A DNA stretch of 64,000 bases from Asaia bogorensis_B (GCF_900465315.1 NZ_UBIX01000004.1), one strand, 5' to 3'. Counted from the first letter of the stretch, positions 45,845-55,314 are shown. A program made the numbers and translations. The notes: generated from the sequence alone by a model not told the origin.

Positions 45845-45946
45845 ATCTTCCTGATGGGCTCAGGAATGGCTCAAAATCAAGGATATGGTAAATCAGGATT
45901 TTGCTTCTAACCGGCTACATCCCGCAGAAAACTGCGGTTAATGCCG

Positions 45947-46022
45947 TGGTGTCCCGTACGGGATTCGAACCCGTGTTACCGCCGTGAAAGGGCGGTGTCC
46001 TAGGCCTCTAGACGAACGGGAC
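45947..46022 (-). tRNA. tRNA-Glu (anticodon UUC), CCA encoded
   Basis: 76 bases on the minus strand. The 7-bp acceptor stem is GTCCCGT/ACGGGAC, the anticodon stem CCGCC/GGCGG encloses loop CTTTCAC with anticodon TTC, and the T-arm contains GGGTTCGAATCCC. A genomic ACCA end follows. It is the likely integration site for the island whose integrase remnant lies just downstream of its 3' end. Confidence 0.97.
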
Positions 46023-46048
46023 TGGAGGCGTGAGCGGCTGATTATCCC

Positions 46049-46064
46049 ACCCCCGGATGGGGGT
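46049..46064 (-). terminator. Hairpin between recJ and tRNA-Glu
   Basis: ACCCCC-ATCC-GGGGGT on the minus strand, a 6-bp perfect stem starting 6 bases after the recJ stop. No T tract follows, so it is either a weak terminator or an mRNA-end/processing structure before the tRNA. Confidence 0.4.
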
Positions 46065-46069
46065 CAACC

Positions 46070-47878
46070 CTAAATCGTGGCAGCGTCCAAAATAAAAAAG
46101 CTCAGCATATCCTGACCGTTCCACTGCTCGCAGCGCAGTTGCCCCGCCACGTGAAGGACCGGCATGGCCCGGTCTTCCAGCAGGGCAGCGAAAGCCTTGT
46201 CTGCGGCGCGAAAGACCAGACCACGCAGCCTGCCGCCATCTTCGCCCTGCAGGATGACACGCAGTGTGTTGCCATCGCGCCCGATACGCTCGGTCTTGAC
46301 GGCACGAACGCGGCTGATGGCAATGACCGGCTCTTCATGGCCAGCTCCGAAGGGGCCGAGGCGTGCCAGCTGTGCGGCAATTTCCGTCGTTGCCCCGCGA
46401 AGGGTCAGTACGCCGTCTATGCACAGTGGGTCGTGGCGCGGGCGGAGTCTGGCCGGAGCAAGCGCCTCGTCAAGGAACTGGTGGAATTCAGCTGCCCTTG
46501 CTGCGTCCAGGGAGAACCCGGCCGCCATGGCGTGACCGCCACCGGTAAGCAGCAACCCCGACTGGCAGGCATTGATTACCGCCGCCCCAAGGTCGATGCC
46601 CGGTACAGAGCGGGCCGAGCCCTTGATCCTGCCATCCTGAAGGGCGCCAACCAGCACTGGCCTGTTGCAACGCTCACGGACACGACTGGCGACGATACCA
46701 ACAACACCCGGATGCCAGTCCTCGCCATGCAGGAACAGGGCCGCGTGACCGGCCTCAAGCTGCGCTTCGGCCTGGGCATAGGCCTCGTTGAGAATATCCG
46801 CCTCGACAGTCTGGCGCTGCCGGTTGATTTCATCGAGTTTTTCGGCCAGCGCCCGGGCCTCGAACGCATCGTCGCTCAGGAGCAGCTTTACCCCGAGTTC
46901 GGCTTGCGCAATACGGCCGCCCGCATTGATTCGTGGCCCGATGGCAAAGCCACAGGCCATGGCGCTGGCTGTTTCTTTCACCCCCGCCACGGAGGCCAAG
47001 GTGGACAGGCCCAGCCGCTCGCCACGGCCCATCACGCGCAGGCCCTGGGCGACGAAAGCGCGGTTGAGGTCGCGCAGGGGCATCACATCGCAGATTGTGG
47101 CCAGTGCCACAAGATCGAGCTTGCGCAGCAGGGCAGGCTCCTCATGCGCGTCAAACCAGCCCGACGCGCGCAATGTCCGGCAGGTAGCAATCAGCGTGAG
47201 GAAGGCGACGCTCGTGGCGCAAAGATGCCCCAGCCCCGACGCGCAGTCGAGGCGGTTTGGGTTGACCACCAGACAGTCAGGCAGAATGGCCCCGTCTGGC
47301 TTGTGATGGTCCAGCACAATGATATCACCACCCGGTTTGAGGCTGGTGAGCAGATCAACGGCGGCCGTCCCGCAATCGACACAGATAAGCAGGCTCGCCC
47401 CTTTGGCGCGCAGGCCTTCAAGGGCTGGCCCGTTGGGGCCGTAACCTTCCTTCTGCCGGTCGGGAATATGGAAAAAGACCGGACACCCCAGCTCGCGAAG
47501 CGTTTCGGTCAGGAGGGTGGTGCCGCAGGCGCCATCGACATCGTAATCACCGAAGACGCCAATGGTCTCACCCGCCTTGACGGCATTGGCCAGTCGCAGG
47601 GCGGCGTCGTTCATGCCTGTGAGGCAGGACGGGTCCGGCAACCAGTCGCGCAGCTTCGGGTCGAGAAAAGCAGGGATACGGGCGGCATCGACCCCGCGGC
47701 TATGCAGGATGCGGGCCAGTAATTCGGGAATGGCGGCGCGTTGGGCGATGGCCAGGGCGATGCGACCATCACCGCTGGCCAGCCTGTCATCGCGCCAGAC
47801 CCAGGAACGCTGACTGCCACTTTCATGGACAGAAAGAACCGGTTCTGGCGAAGCGATGATCGTAGGAGCGTCAGACAT
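46070..47878 (-). CDS. recJ: Single-stranded-DNA-specific exonuclease RecJ
   Basis: 602 residues. DHH-family motifs: GDYDVDGACGTTLL near residue 98, VDCGTAA, then DHHKPDG, followed by the DHHA1 domain and the OB-like C-terminal domain. It degrades single-stranded DNA 5'-3' in recombination and mismatch repair. It follows glpX by 21 bases in the alphaproteobacterial hom-glpX-recJ arrangement. Confidence 0.95.
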   Translation of the reverse strand: MSDAPTIIASPEPVLSVHESGSQRSWVWRDDRLASGDGRIALAIAQRAAIPELLARILHSRGVDAARIPAFLDPKLRDWLPDPSCLTGMNDAALRLANAVKAGETIGVFGDYDVDGACGTTLLTETLRELGCPVFFHIPDRQKEGYGPNGPALEGLRAKGASLLICVDCGTAAVDLLTSLKPGGDIIVLDHHKPDGAILPDCLVVNPNRLDCASGLGHLCATSVAFLTLIATCRTLRASGWFDAHEEPALLRKLDLVALATICDVMPLRDLNRAFVAQGLRVMGRGERLGLSTLASVAGVKETASAMACGFAIGPRINAGGRIAQAELGVKLLLSDDAFEARALAEKLDEINRQRQTVEADILNEAYAQAEAQLEAGHAALFLHGEDWHPGVVGIVASRVRERCNRPVLVGALQDGRIKGSARSVPGIDLGAAVINACQSGLLLTGGGHAMAAGFSLDAARAAEFHQFLDEALAPARLRPRHDPLCIDGVLTLRGATTEIAAQLARLGPFGAGHEEPVIAISRVRAVKTERIGRDGNTLRVILQGEDGGRLRGLVFRAADKAFAALLEDRAMPVLHVAGQLRCEQWNGQDMLSFFILDAATI

Positions 47879-47899
47879 ACGCTCCTTTATAGGGTGGGA

Positions 47900-48892
47900 T
47901 CAGTGACCTGCCCACGTCTTGGTGGTGAAATTGTGCCGCCCTTCAATGAAGCGCACCGTGGCAGACTTGGAGCGCATGACAATGGAATGGGTGCGGGCAA
48001 CGGTCGGGCCATAGAAGCGCACGCCGCGCAGCAATGTTCCGGTCGTGACACCGGTGGCCGAGAACAGCACGTCGCCACGGGCCATGTCATGCAGGCCGAG
48101 CTTGCGGGTCGGGTCATTGCCCGGATCCATCGAGCGGGCGCGCTCGATCTGGCTCTCATCCTCGAACATCAGGCGGCCCTGCATCTGGCCACCCACGCAG
48201 CGCACGGCTGCGGCCGCCAGAACACCTTCCGGCGCGCCACCCGAACCCGCATAGATGTCCACGCGGCTTTCATCCATACAGGCCGCAATGGCGGCAGCAA
48301 CGTCGCCATCGGTCAGCAGCATGACGCGAGCGCCGGCTTCACGGGCGCGGGCAATCAGTTCCTCATGACGTTCGCGGTCGAGCGCGCACATGGTGAGCGA
48401 GGAGATATCCTTGCCCTTGGCCTTGGCAAGGTCACGCAGCGTGGTCTCGATCGGGGCGTCGATATCGATCAGATCGTCCGGCAGGTTCGGGCCCACCACC
48501 AGCTTCTGCATGTAGATGTCAGGCGCATGAAGGAAATTACCGCTCTCGGCCAGTGCCACCATCGTCATGGCGTTCGGCATGTCCTTGGCGCAGAGATTGG
48601 TGCCTTCGAGCGGGTCGACGGCGATGTCCATCTTGGGACCGCCGGCACCCACCTTTTCGCCGATATAGAGCATCGGGGCTTCGTCCATCTCGCCTTCGCC
48701 GATCACGACCGTACCCTCGATCGCGACGGTGTCGAAAGCGGCCCGCATGGCCTGGACGGCTGCACCGTCAGCCTCGTTCTTTTCCCCACGGCCAGTCCAG
48801 GCCGATGACGAGATGGCCGCAGCTTCTGTCACGCGCACGAGCTCGAGCGCGAGGTTGCGATCCGTCACTTTATACTTAGGAGAGAAAGGCAT
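47900..48892 (-). CDS. glpX: Class II fructose-1,6-bisphosphatase
   Basis: 330 residues. Metal-binding and phosphate motifs typical of GlpX: VIGEGEMDEAPML, DPLEGTNLCA, and GTGGAPEG-like AGSGGAPEGVLAAAAV. It dephosphorylates fructose-1,6-bisphosphate in gluconeogenesis, important in acetic acid bacteria that grow on oxidised substrates. It is between hom and recJ on the same strand. Confidence 0.95.
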   Translation of the reverse strand: MPFSPKYKVTDRNLALELVRVTEAAAISSSAWTGRGEKNEADGAAVQAMRAAFDTVAIEGTVVIGEGEMDEAPMLYIGEKVGAGGPKMDIAVDPLEGTNLCAKDMPNAMTMVALAESGNFLHAPDIYMQKLVVGPNLPDDLIDIDAPIETTLRDLAKAKGKDISSLTMCALDRERHEELIARAREAGARVMLLTDGDVAAAIAACMDESRVDIYAGSGGAPEGVLAAAAVRCVGGQMQGRLMFEDESQIERARSMDPGNDPTRKLGLHDMARGDVLFSATGVTTGTLLRGVRFYGPTVARTHSIVMRSKSATVRFIEGRHNFTTKTWAGH

Positions 48893-48976
48893 CCGGTATA
48901 TCCTATCTGTACTCTATCCAGCTGAGCCGGAATTGCGACACGCCCTGTTATGCCGGGATGTGCCGCCTTTGCCACA

Positions 48977-50290
48977 TCACACAGTCTCGATTTTCATGAG
49001 CAGCGGTGTGCCGACGACAGTTTCCAGGGGCTCGAGGGCCGTCAGGACGGAAAGCATGGCCGCCTCGCTGGTTTCATGTGTGACAAGCGCAAGCGGAACA
49101 ACCGTCTGTGAAGAGGCCGCTTTTCCGGCCTCTTCCGCCGCATGTTGCGAGAGGGCGCGCAGGGATACGCCATAGTCGCGCAGGGCCGCCGTGATATCGG
49201 CCACCACGCCGGGGCGATCCTGCACAAAGAGGCGGAGATAATACTGCCCGGCCAGCTTTTCGCGCGGAGCGCAGGCGATTTCGGGCCGTGGGTCCATCCC
49301 CCATACGGGCAGGGCTGTTCCCCGGGCGAGATCGATCACATCCGCCATTACGGCGCTGGCAGTCGGTCCTGCACCCGCACCACGGCCTTCAATCAGCATC
49401 GGGCCGCTGAAGGCGCCCTCGGTCAGGACAGCATTGAAAACGCCGTCCACATTCGCGATCGGCGCGGATTGCGGCACCATGCACGGGCGCATGGAGGCTT
49501 CGATGGCGCCCTGCTCATCACGGCGCGCGCTGCCCAGCAGCTTGATGCGATAGCCCATCTCACGGGCAAAGGCCTGATCGCACGCGGCGATGTTGCGGAT
49601 TCCCTCGACATGCAGGCTGTCGAACCGCACCGGCTGACCAAAGGCAAGGCCGGCAAGTATGGCGAGCTTGTGGGCTGCGTCCCAGCCATCGACATCGGTG
49701 GAAGGGTCGGCTTCGGCATATCCAAGGGCCTGCGCCTCGGCGAGAATATCGCCGAAATCGCGGCCCGACTCGCGCATGGCCGTCAGGATGTAATTGCAGG
49801 TGCCGTTCAGGATACCGCCAACGCGCACCAGATTATCCGCTGCCAGACCCTCACGCACGAGCTTGATGGCCGGGATCCCGCCTGCCACCGAGGCTTCGAA
49901 CAACAGGGAGGTGTTGTTCTCGCGAGCCAGCGTGGCCAGAGCCGCACCATGAATGGCAAGCAGGGCCTTGTTGGCGGTTACGACCGGCTTGCCAGCCTTC
50001 AGGGCGGTTTCGACCAGCGTGCGGGCTGACCCCTCTGCGCCGCCAATCAGTTCCAGAACCACATCGACCTTCGGGTCGCTGGCCAGCGCAATGGGGTCAT
50101 CATGCCAGGTCAGACCGGCAAGATCGACGCCACGGTCGCGGGTGCGATCGCGGGCCGAGACAGCGACCACCTCAATGGTCCGTCCGGCACGGGCAGTAAT
50201 GGCCTGGGCGTTCTCACGCAGAAGGCGCACCACGCCAGCCCCGACCGTGCCAAGACCAGCAATACCAAGATGAAGTGTTTGACCGTTCAC
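48977..50290 (-). CDS. hom: Homoserine dehydrogenase
   Basis: 437 residues. The NAD(P)-binding motif GLGTVGAGVVRLL is at the start, followed by AGKPVVTANKALLA, the catalytic domain (GGILNGTCNYILTAM, DPSTDVDGWDAAHKL) and a C-terminal ACT domain (LFVQDRPGVVADITAALRDYGVS) that usually gives threonine inhibition. It makes homoserine for threonine and methionine. Its ATG overlaps the aminotransferase stop by four bases. Confidence 0.95.
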   Translation of the reverse strand: MNGQTLHLGIAGLGTVGAGVVRLLRENAQAITARAGRTIEVVAVSARDRTRDRGVDLAGLTWHDDPIALASDPKVDVVLELIGGAEGSARTLVETALKAGKPVVTANKALLAIHGAALATLARENNTSLLFEASVAGGIPAIKLVREGLAADNLVRVGGILNGTCNYILTAMRESGRDFGDILAEAQALGYAEADPSTDVDGWDAAHKLAILAGLAFGQPVRFDSLHVEGIRNIAACDQAFAREMGYRIKLLGSARRDEQGAIEASMRPCMVPQSAPIANVDGVFNAVLTEGAFSGPMLIEGRGAGAGPTASAVMADVIDLARGTALPVWGMDPRPEIACAPREKLAGQYYLRLFVQDRPGVVADITAALRDYGVSLRALSQHAAEEAGKAASSQTVVPLALVTHETSEAAMLSVLTALEPLETVVGTPLLMKIETV

Positions 50291-51492
50291 GAAACTGCCT
50301 CTGCCTGTTTGACGCCGTGTTTGTTAAGGAAGGTCTTGATGGCACGCGTAGCCTGACGCAGGCGCTGCGTGTTCTCGACAAGACCGATACGAACGAAGCC
50401 TTCGCCATATTCACCAAAGCCCAGACCCGGGGCCACGGCTACACCGGCCTCTTTCAGCAATAGCTTGCTGAAATCGACGCTACCCATTTCGGCAAAGCGC
50501 TCCGGGATAGGCGCCCAGGCGAACATCGAGCCCTGGGGAGAGGGGACGTCCCAACCCGCAGCATGCAGCCCGCGGATCAACACGTCGCGACGCTCGCGAT
50601 ACATGTCCCGAATTTCAGCCACGCAATCCTGCGGGCCGCTCAGGGCCGCGACAGCTGCCACCTGAATGGGGGTGAAGGCGCCGTAATCGAGATAGGACTT
50701 GATGCGTGTGAGGGCCTGGATCAGATGCGGATTGCCTGCGGCAAAGCCCATGCGCCAGCCGGCCATGGAATAGGTCTTCGACAGTGAGGTGAACTCGACC
50801 GCGATGTCCTTGGCGCCCGGCACCTGCAGGATCGACGGTGGCGGCTCGTCGCCGAAGTAGATCTCGCAATAGGCCAGATCGGACAGGATCCAGATCTGCT
50901 CGCGACGGGCGAAAGCGACCAACTCCTTGTAGAAATCCAGCGACGCCGTGAAGGCCGTCGGGTTGGACGGAAAGTTCACGATGAGCGCAGTCGGCTTGGG
51001 GACGGAATGACGCACCGCCCGTTCAAGCGCGCGCAACATGTCCTCATCCGGTGTGGCGGGAATGGAGCGTACCGAAGCGCCGGCAATGATGAAGCCAAAC
51101 TGATGAATGGGGTAGGACGGATTCGGCACGAGAATCGTGTCGCCAGGGCTGGTAATGGCCGATGACAGATTGGCCAGACCTTCCTTCGAGCCCAGGGTCG
51201 CGATGACTTCGGTCTCGGGGTTCAGATCCACACCAAAGCGGCGCTCATAATACCCGGCCAGGGCGCGACGCAGACCGGGAATACCGCGGCTGACCGAGTA
51301 GCGATGGCTGCGCGGGTCGGCCACAGTCTCGACAAGCTTCTTGACGATATGGGGCGGCGTGGGGCTGTCGGGGTTGCCCATGCCCAGATCGATGATGTCT
51401 TCACCATGCGCTCGGGCCGCGGCCTTGGCCTTGTTCACTTCGGCAAAGACATAGGGCGGCAGGCGACGGATACGGTGAAACTCTTCGGTCAT
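50287..51492 (-). CDS. alaC: Class I aminotransferase, AlaC-like
   Basis: 401 residues closely following E. coli AlaC (RRLPPYVFAEVNKAKAAAR, IDLGMGNPDSPTPPHIV, SRGIPGLRRA). PLP lysine is in SLSKTYSMAGWRMGF, and the C-terminal Arg is in FVRIGLVEN. The likely reaction is glutamate-pyruvate (alanine) transamination. Coupling to hom by ATGA overlap leaves open a role in aspartate-family amino acid synthesis such as LL-diaminopimelate aminotransferase, to which the family is related. Confidence 0.88.
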   Translation of the reverse strand: MTEEFHRIRRLPPYVFAEVNKAKAAARAHGEDIIDLGMGNPDSPTPPHIVKKLVETVADPRSHRYSVSRGIPGLRRALAGYYERRFGVDLNPETEVIATLGSKEGLANLSSAITSPGDTILVPNPSYPIHQFGFIIAGASVRSIPATPDEDMLRALERAVRHSVPKPTALIVNFPSNPTAFTASLDFYKELVAFARREQIWILSDLAYCEIYFGDEPPPSILQVPGAKDIAVEFTSLSKTYSMAGWRMGFAAGNPHLIQALTRIKSYLDYGAFTPIQVAAVAALSGPQDCVAEIRDMYRERRDVLIRGLHAAGWDVPSPQGSMFAWAPIPERFAEMGSVDFSKLLLKEAGVAVAPGLGFGEYGEGFVRIGLVENTQRLRQATRAIKTFLNKHGVKQAEAVS

Positions 51493-51591
51493 TTTTTCGG
51501 CTCGGGGGCACAGGGTTGAAATAAAATTACCGGAGTCAGGGCGACTCCGACAATCTTCACTAACCTGTTTCCAGAACCGGGTGAACCGTCC

Positions 51592-52587
51592 TCAGTAAGG
51601 CGAGCGGTCAATTCTCACGCCACGCCCCAGCGCACCGGCGCTCAGACGGATATCCGATGCGGAGACGCCGTGCAGAATCAGGCTCTGTGCCACCACGCGC
51701 GCGCGCAGCAGGCCTAGCTTGATGCCAATAACCTGCTCTTCAGGGCGGAATGACGTGATTTCGCCGAAGCCCTTCACATAGACCACGTCATGAGGGCCGC
51801 GTGTGCCCAGGAATTTGCCGATCGTGCCGTCCTGGCCATTCGCGATCTGGTCGGACGCCTGCTTGAAGCGGATCAGCGTGCCATGGGGCTCGGTCAGGTC
51901 ATAAGAGGGCGGTGCAATGTCCGGCAGGGCGGCATCGCGCGGGATATCGAAGCCGGGAAAACGTGGCGCCTGGGGCGGCAGATCACCGATTTGCGGCAGC
52001 TCGCCCGGTTTGATCGGCGGCGGCGCAAAGCGTGTGACCTCAGGCAGGGCGGCTTCGGGCGGCGCTGTTTCGGCGGGCGCAGCCTTCTTCGCTGCCGGTT
52101 TGGCAGCCGCAGGCTTGGGAGCCGGTGCAGCAGCCGGTGCCGATGCCGGTGCCGATACCGTTGCTGGTGCAGGCGTCGCTGGCGGTGTCTGGCCGGGCGC
52201 CACAACGCTCATTGATGAGCCACTGTCATTGCCAGCAGGGCGCGGCTTGGGCTGCGGTGGCGGCGCCGGAATGATGAGCGGGCCGTCAGCCACGGCAAGA
52301 TGCTGGCTGAGATTGCGCTGGAGCGTCAGCTTGTCCGTAAGGGCCTGTCGGGCAGAGGCGCTGGGCAGATCGACCTGGGTGGTCGGTGTCAGCCCGACAT
52401 GGGGGTAGTTGCCATGAGCCCCCGGTGAAGGGGGGCGCTGCTTGGCAATCTCGCCGCCCTGGTACTGATGATACCAGTTACCGACCGTATCGACGGCGTC
52501 TCTGTGACCGCAGGCGGCCAGGGGCATCGTGAGCGACGCCATGCCTGTCATGACAAGGCCTTTGTGCAGCCAGCCTGTTTTCTGCAT
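51592..52587 (-). CDS. Proline/alanine-rich lipoprotein with OmpA-like C-terminus
   Basis: 331 residues. The lipobox is MPLAAC, so the mature protein begins at Cys26 and should be lipid-anchored. A long Pro/Ala/Lys-rich spacer spans about residues 105-215. The C-terminal part (FLGTRGPHDVVYVKGFGEI, LGLLRARVVAQSLILHGVSASDIRL) resembles the end of OmpA-type peptidoglycan-binding or CpaD/TrbN-like modules. Function not assigned; a cell-envelope spacer is a fair guess. Confidence 0.7.
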   Translation of the reverse strand: MQKTGWLHKGLVMTGMASLTMPLAACGHRDAVDTVGNWYHQYQGGEIAKQRPPSPGAHGNYPHVGLTPTTQVDLPSASARQALTDKLTLQRNLSQHLAVADGPLIIPAPPPQPKPRPAGNDSGSSMSVVAPGQTPPATPAPATVSAPASAPAAAPAPKPAAAKPAAKKAAPAETAPPEAALPEVTRFAPPPIKPGELPQIGDLPPQAPRFPGFDIPRDAALPDIAPPSYDLTEPHGTLIRFKQASDQIANGQDGTIGKFLGTRGPHDVVYVKGFGEITSFRPEEQVIGIKLGLLRARVVAQSLILHGVSASDIRLSAGALGRGVRIDRSPY

Positions 52588-52771
52588 TTCTTCCCAACGA
52601 CCTTATGAGTTTCTTGTCCGGTATCACCGCGCTCACGACACCCTAACCGTTCCCGCCCCTCGTGGCGAGATGCCTGATCCCGAGCAAAAATCGGCGGGGC
52701 TCTTGTGAGGGCCGCCTATCAAGCGCAACATAGAAGGGATGAACAGGCTGTATGGACATAGGAACACCATA

Positions 52772-53440
52772 ATGCGTGGCACGACGCCTCAGGACATCTT
52801 CCGTATCGCACCACGTCTCGACGATGAAGATCCCGATACACAGACCCCCGACTCTCCCGAGACCAAGGAGCCCGCAGAAAAGGCCCCCGGTACCGAAATC
52901 GAGGGCAAGCTGTTCGAGCAGCGCAAGGTGCTGATCTTTGGCGGCATCAACGACAAGGTGGCCCGTGATGTCACAGGTCGTCTGCTTGCACTGGCCGGAG
53001 CTTCGGACAAGCCGATCGATATCTACGTCAATTCACCGGGTGGCCATGTCGAGAGTGGTGACACCATTCATGACATGATCCGCTTTGTGGACTCCATCGC
53101 TCCCGTGAACATGATCGGCACGGGCTGGGTGGCATCGGCTGGCGCGCTGATTTTTGCCGCAGGTCGTCCCGAGCGTCGTCTGTGTCTGCCCAACACGCGC
53201 TTCCTGCTGCATCAGCCGATGGGCGGCGTTCGTGGCCCAGCAACCGATATCGACATCGAGGCCCGCGAAATCATCAAGATGCGCGAGCGCCTGAATCGAC
53301 TGTTTGCTCGTGAAACCGGTCAGTCCTACGAGAAGATCGCCAAGGACACGGATCGCAATCACTGGATGTCGGCAGAAGAGGCCATTGCGTATGGTCTCGT
53401 CTCGCGCGTCATCAACAAAATGAGCGATATCAAGGAATAA
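52772..53440 (+). CDS. ClpP-type protease subunit (paralogue)
   Basis: 222 residues from the ATG at 52772 (AGGAA upstream); an earlier ATG at 52739 is possible. The catalytic triad is complete: Ser122 (GWVASAG), His147 (RFLLHQPM) and Asp192 (KDTDRNHWMS). The N-terminus carries a 40-residue acidic, proline-rich extension absent from standard ClpP, and the nucleophile context WVASAG differs from the usual MAASMG. It is therefore probably a second, specialised ClpP. No clpX or clpA follows; 18 bases on begins a ferritin-like gene. Confidence 0.85.
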   Translation: MRGTTPQDIFRIAPRLDDEDPDTQTPDSPETKEPAEKAPGTEIEGKLFEQRKVLIFGGINDKVARDVTGRLLALAGASDKPIDIYVNSPGGHVESGDTIHDMIRFVDSIAPVNMIGTGWVASAGALIFAAGRPERRLCLPNTRFLLHQPMGGVRGPATDIDIEAREIIKMRERLNRLFARETGQSYEKIAKDTDRNHWMSAEEAIAYGLVSRVINKMSDIKE

Positions 53441-53458
53441 GAAGAGGAAGTCTCTCTC

Positions 53459-54466
53459 ATGTCACGTCTTGAACAACTCTACAGCCATCTTCCCGATGCG
53501 CCGTCAGACAAGACCCTGGCCAAGGCCGATTTCGAAGCCCGTCACTGGAGCAGCGCCATTCCAGGCCCGCTCAAGCCGGGCACCGAGGAACACAAGCGCG
53601 CCGTGGCCGACATGTTCAGGGAGACTTTCAACCCTTACAAGCCTTCGGTCATCGAGTGGCCCAAGCTCGACCCGCAGACCCTGCATCGCATCACCTCCCT
53701 GCCGATCTGGGATATCGCTGTGCAGACCGAAGGCAAGGCACGCCTGCGCATGGCGGCCTATGCCGACATGATCGATGATCCCGACATGAAAGACGCCCTG
53801 CGTCGCAATGCCTGGGAGGAGAACCGCCACAAGGAGGTGCTCTCCAAGCTTGTTGAAGCCTACAACATCCCGATGGCCCCCGAGCCGCCCTATATCGAGC
53901 CGAAAGACACCGAGTGGGCGTATCTGGTGACCGGTTTCTCGGAATGTGTGGACAGCTTCTTTGCCTTCGGTCTGTTTGCCCTTGCCGAGCGTGCCGGTCT
54001 GTTCCCCATGGAACTGATCGAGACGTTCGAGCCTGTGATGCAGGAAGAGTGCCGTCATATCCTGCTTTTTGCCAATTGGCTGGCCTGGCATCGCGCCACC
54101 ATGCCGTGGTGGAAGCGCCCTGTTTTTGAAGCGCGTGTTCTGGGTGTCTGGGCGTTCCTCGCCTATGAGCGCATGGATCTGGCCCGATCGATCGATGCTG
54201 AGGGCAACGAGCACACGCAGGACAACAATTTCACCGTGACCGGCGCCAAGGACATGACGGACATGGACATCAAGGTGCCAGAGCTGATGCAGCTCTGCCT
54301 TGATGAAAATGACCGCCGCTTCTCCGGTTACGACCACCGTCTGCTGCGTCCCACTACGACACCGACACTCGTCAAGACCGGGCTGGCTGCCTATCGTCTG
54401 TGGGGAAAAGCATCGGGGGCCGTACGCGCCCGCCTCGGGCATAAGGAGCAGCACGCGCCTGCATGA
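53459..54466 (+). CDS. Ferritin-like diiron protein (first of pair)
   Basis: 335 residues. A complete ferritin-like diiron set is visible: Glu91 (TEGKA), Glu121 and His124 (EENRHKEV), Glu162 (SECVDS), Glu197 and His200 (EECRHILLF). It has no signal peptide. The aromatic/hydrophobic central helices (VDSFFAFGLFALAERAGLF, ILLFANWLAWHR) suggest membrane contact. Function unknown; diiron oxygenases or oxidases acting on lipids or quinones are possible. It lies 18 bases after the ClpP paralogue and overlaps the next gene by four bases. Confidence 0.78.
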   Translation: MSRLEQLYSHLPDAPSDKTLAKADFEARHWSSAIPGPLKPGTEEHKRAVADMFRETFNPYKPSVIEWPKLDPQTLHRITSLPIWDIAVQTEGKARLRMAAYADMIDDPDMKDALRRNAWEENRHKEVLSKLVEAYNIPMAPEPPYIEPKDTEWAYLVTGFSECVDSFFAFGLFALAERAGLFPMELIETFEPVMQEECRHILLFANWLAWHRATMPWWKRPVFEARVLGVWAFLAYERMDLARSIDAEGNEHTQDNNFTVTGAKDMTDMDIKVPELMQLCLDENDRRFSGYDHRLLRPTTTPTLVKTGLAAYRLWGKASGAVRARLGHKEQHAPA

Positions 54467-55314
54467 GTGTGATTGAGCCGGGGTCAGAAGCCCATAAGCA
54501 TTATTTCTGTCAGCAGTTTATCGATACGCATCAGGTTTTCGACCCGGAAACCCTGCCGTGGCCCGAGTTGACAGAGGAGGAACTGACCCGGCTCCGCGCC
54601 GTACCGTTCTGGCAGGAGGTGTATCACACCGAACGCCGGGCCGGCGCAATTGTCGATGCCTTCACTCCCCAGATCATCGATCCCGAGGTCAAGGAGGCGG
54701 TACGGCTTCAGGGCTATGAAGAGGCCCGCCACGCCGATCTGATCCGCGTCATGATCGAACGATACGGTCTGGACGCGCGCAAGCAGCCGCTTGAGACATT
54801 CCCTGCCGATCTCGAAACAGCCTTCATCGATTTTGGCTTTGGCGAGTGCCTTGACGCTTTTCTGGGTTTCGGGGCTTTCAAAAGCGCCCGTCAATCACAG
54901 TTTCTGCCCGAAAAGATGTTCGAGATTTTCGACATCCTGATGTTCGAGGAAACGCGGCATATCGTTTTCTTCATCAATTATATGGCGTGGCGAGAAAAGC
55001 GCCGTGGTCTTGGCCGTGCGAGGCGTTCCGTCAAATCGCTGCGTTTCTACATACGCGCGCTGAGCCGACTGCTTGGGATGGTGAAACGCGGGCAGGAGCC
55101 TAATGACGGGCGGGATTTCGCGGTGACCCAGACCAATCTCTTTCTCGATGGTTTCTCGTTCCGGGGTTTTGTCGAGGATTGCTATCGCGAGAACGCGCGA
55201 CGCATGACAGCCTTTGATCCTGGCCTGATGCAGCCCCGGCTATTGCCCGGCATTGCTGATATGGCTCTGCGCGGACTGCGTTTGTGGGACAAGGGGCGAC
55301 GGCTTAAAGGTTGA
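54463..55314 (+). CDS. Ferritin-like diiron protein (second of pair)
   Basis: 283 residues, a shorter paralogue of the preceding protein. The same ligands occur: Glu57 (TERR), Glu87 and His90 (YEEARHADL), Glu128 (GECLDAFLGFG), Glu163 and His166 (FEETRHIVFF). The shared spacing and the ATGA overlap suggest gene duplication and a heterodimer. It ends in a basic tail (LWDKGRRLKG). No function is known to me. Confidence 0.78.
   Translation: MSVIEPGSEAHKHYFCQQFIDTHQVFDPETLPWPELTEEELTRLRAVPFWQEVYHTERRAGAIVDAFTPQIIDPEVKEAVRLQGYEEARHADLIRVMIERYGLDARKQPLETFPADLETAFIDFGFGECLDAFLGFGAFKSARQSQFLPEKMFEIFDILMFEETRHIVFFINYMAWREKRRGLGRARRSVKSLRFYIRALSRLLGMVKRGQEPNDGRDFAVTQTNLFLDGFSFRGFVEDCYRENARRMTAFDPGLMQPRLLPGIADMALRGLRLWDKGRRLKG

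Larger units (their letters stand above)
30400..45946. mobile_element. Remnant of tRNA-Glu-integrated island
   Basis: A visibly more A+T-rich accessory block bounded on the right by a frameshifted tyrosine recombinase and the 3' end of tRNA-Glu(UUC), the classical integration layout. It carries the aldoxime/nitrile operon, the HxlR-controlled oxidoreductase module, a VOC gene and pseudogenes. The left end is placed only by composition and the last core-like gene; no attachment repeat was found, so the limit is approximate, and it may be a mosaic of more than one insertion. Confidence 0.6.

Noticed and set aside
46139..47722. 527-codon plus-strand frame opposite recJ
   Set aside because: It is the antisense shadow of recJ, an artefact of G+C-rich codon use; recJ motifs are complete on the minus strand.
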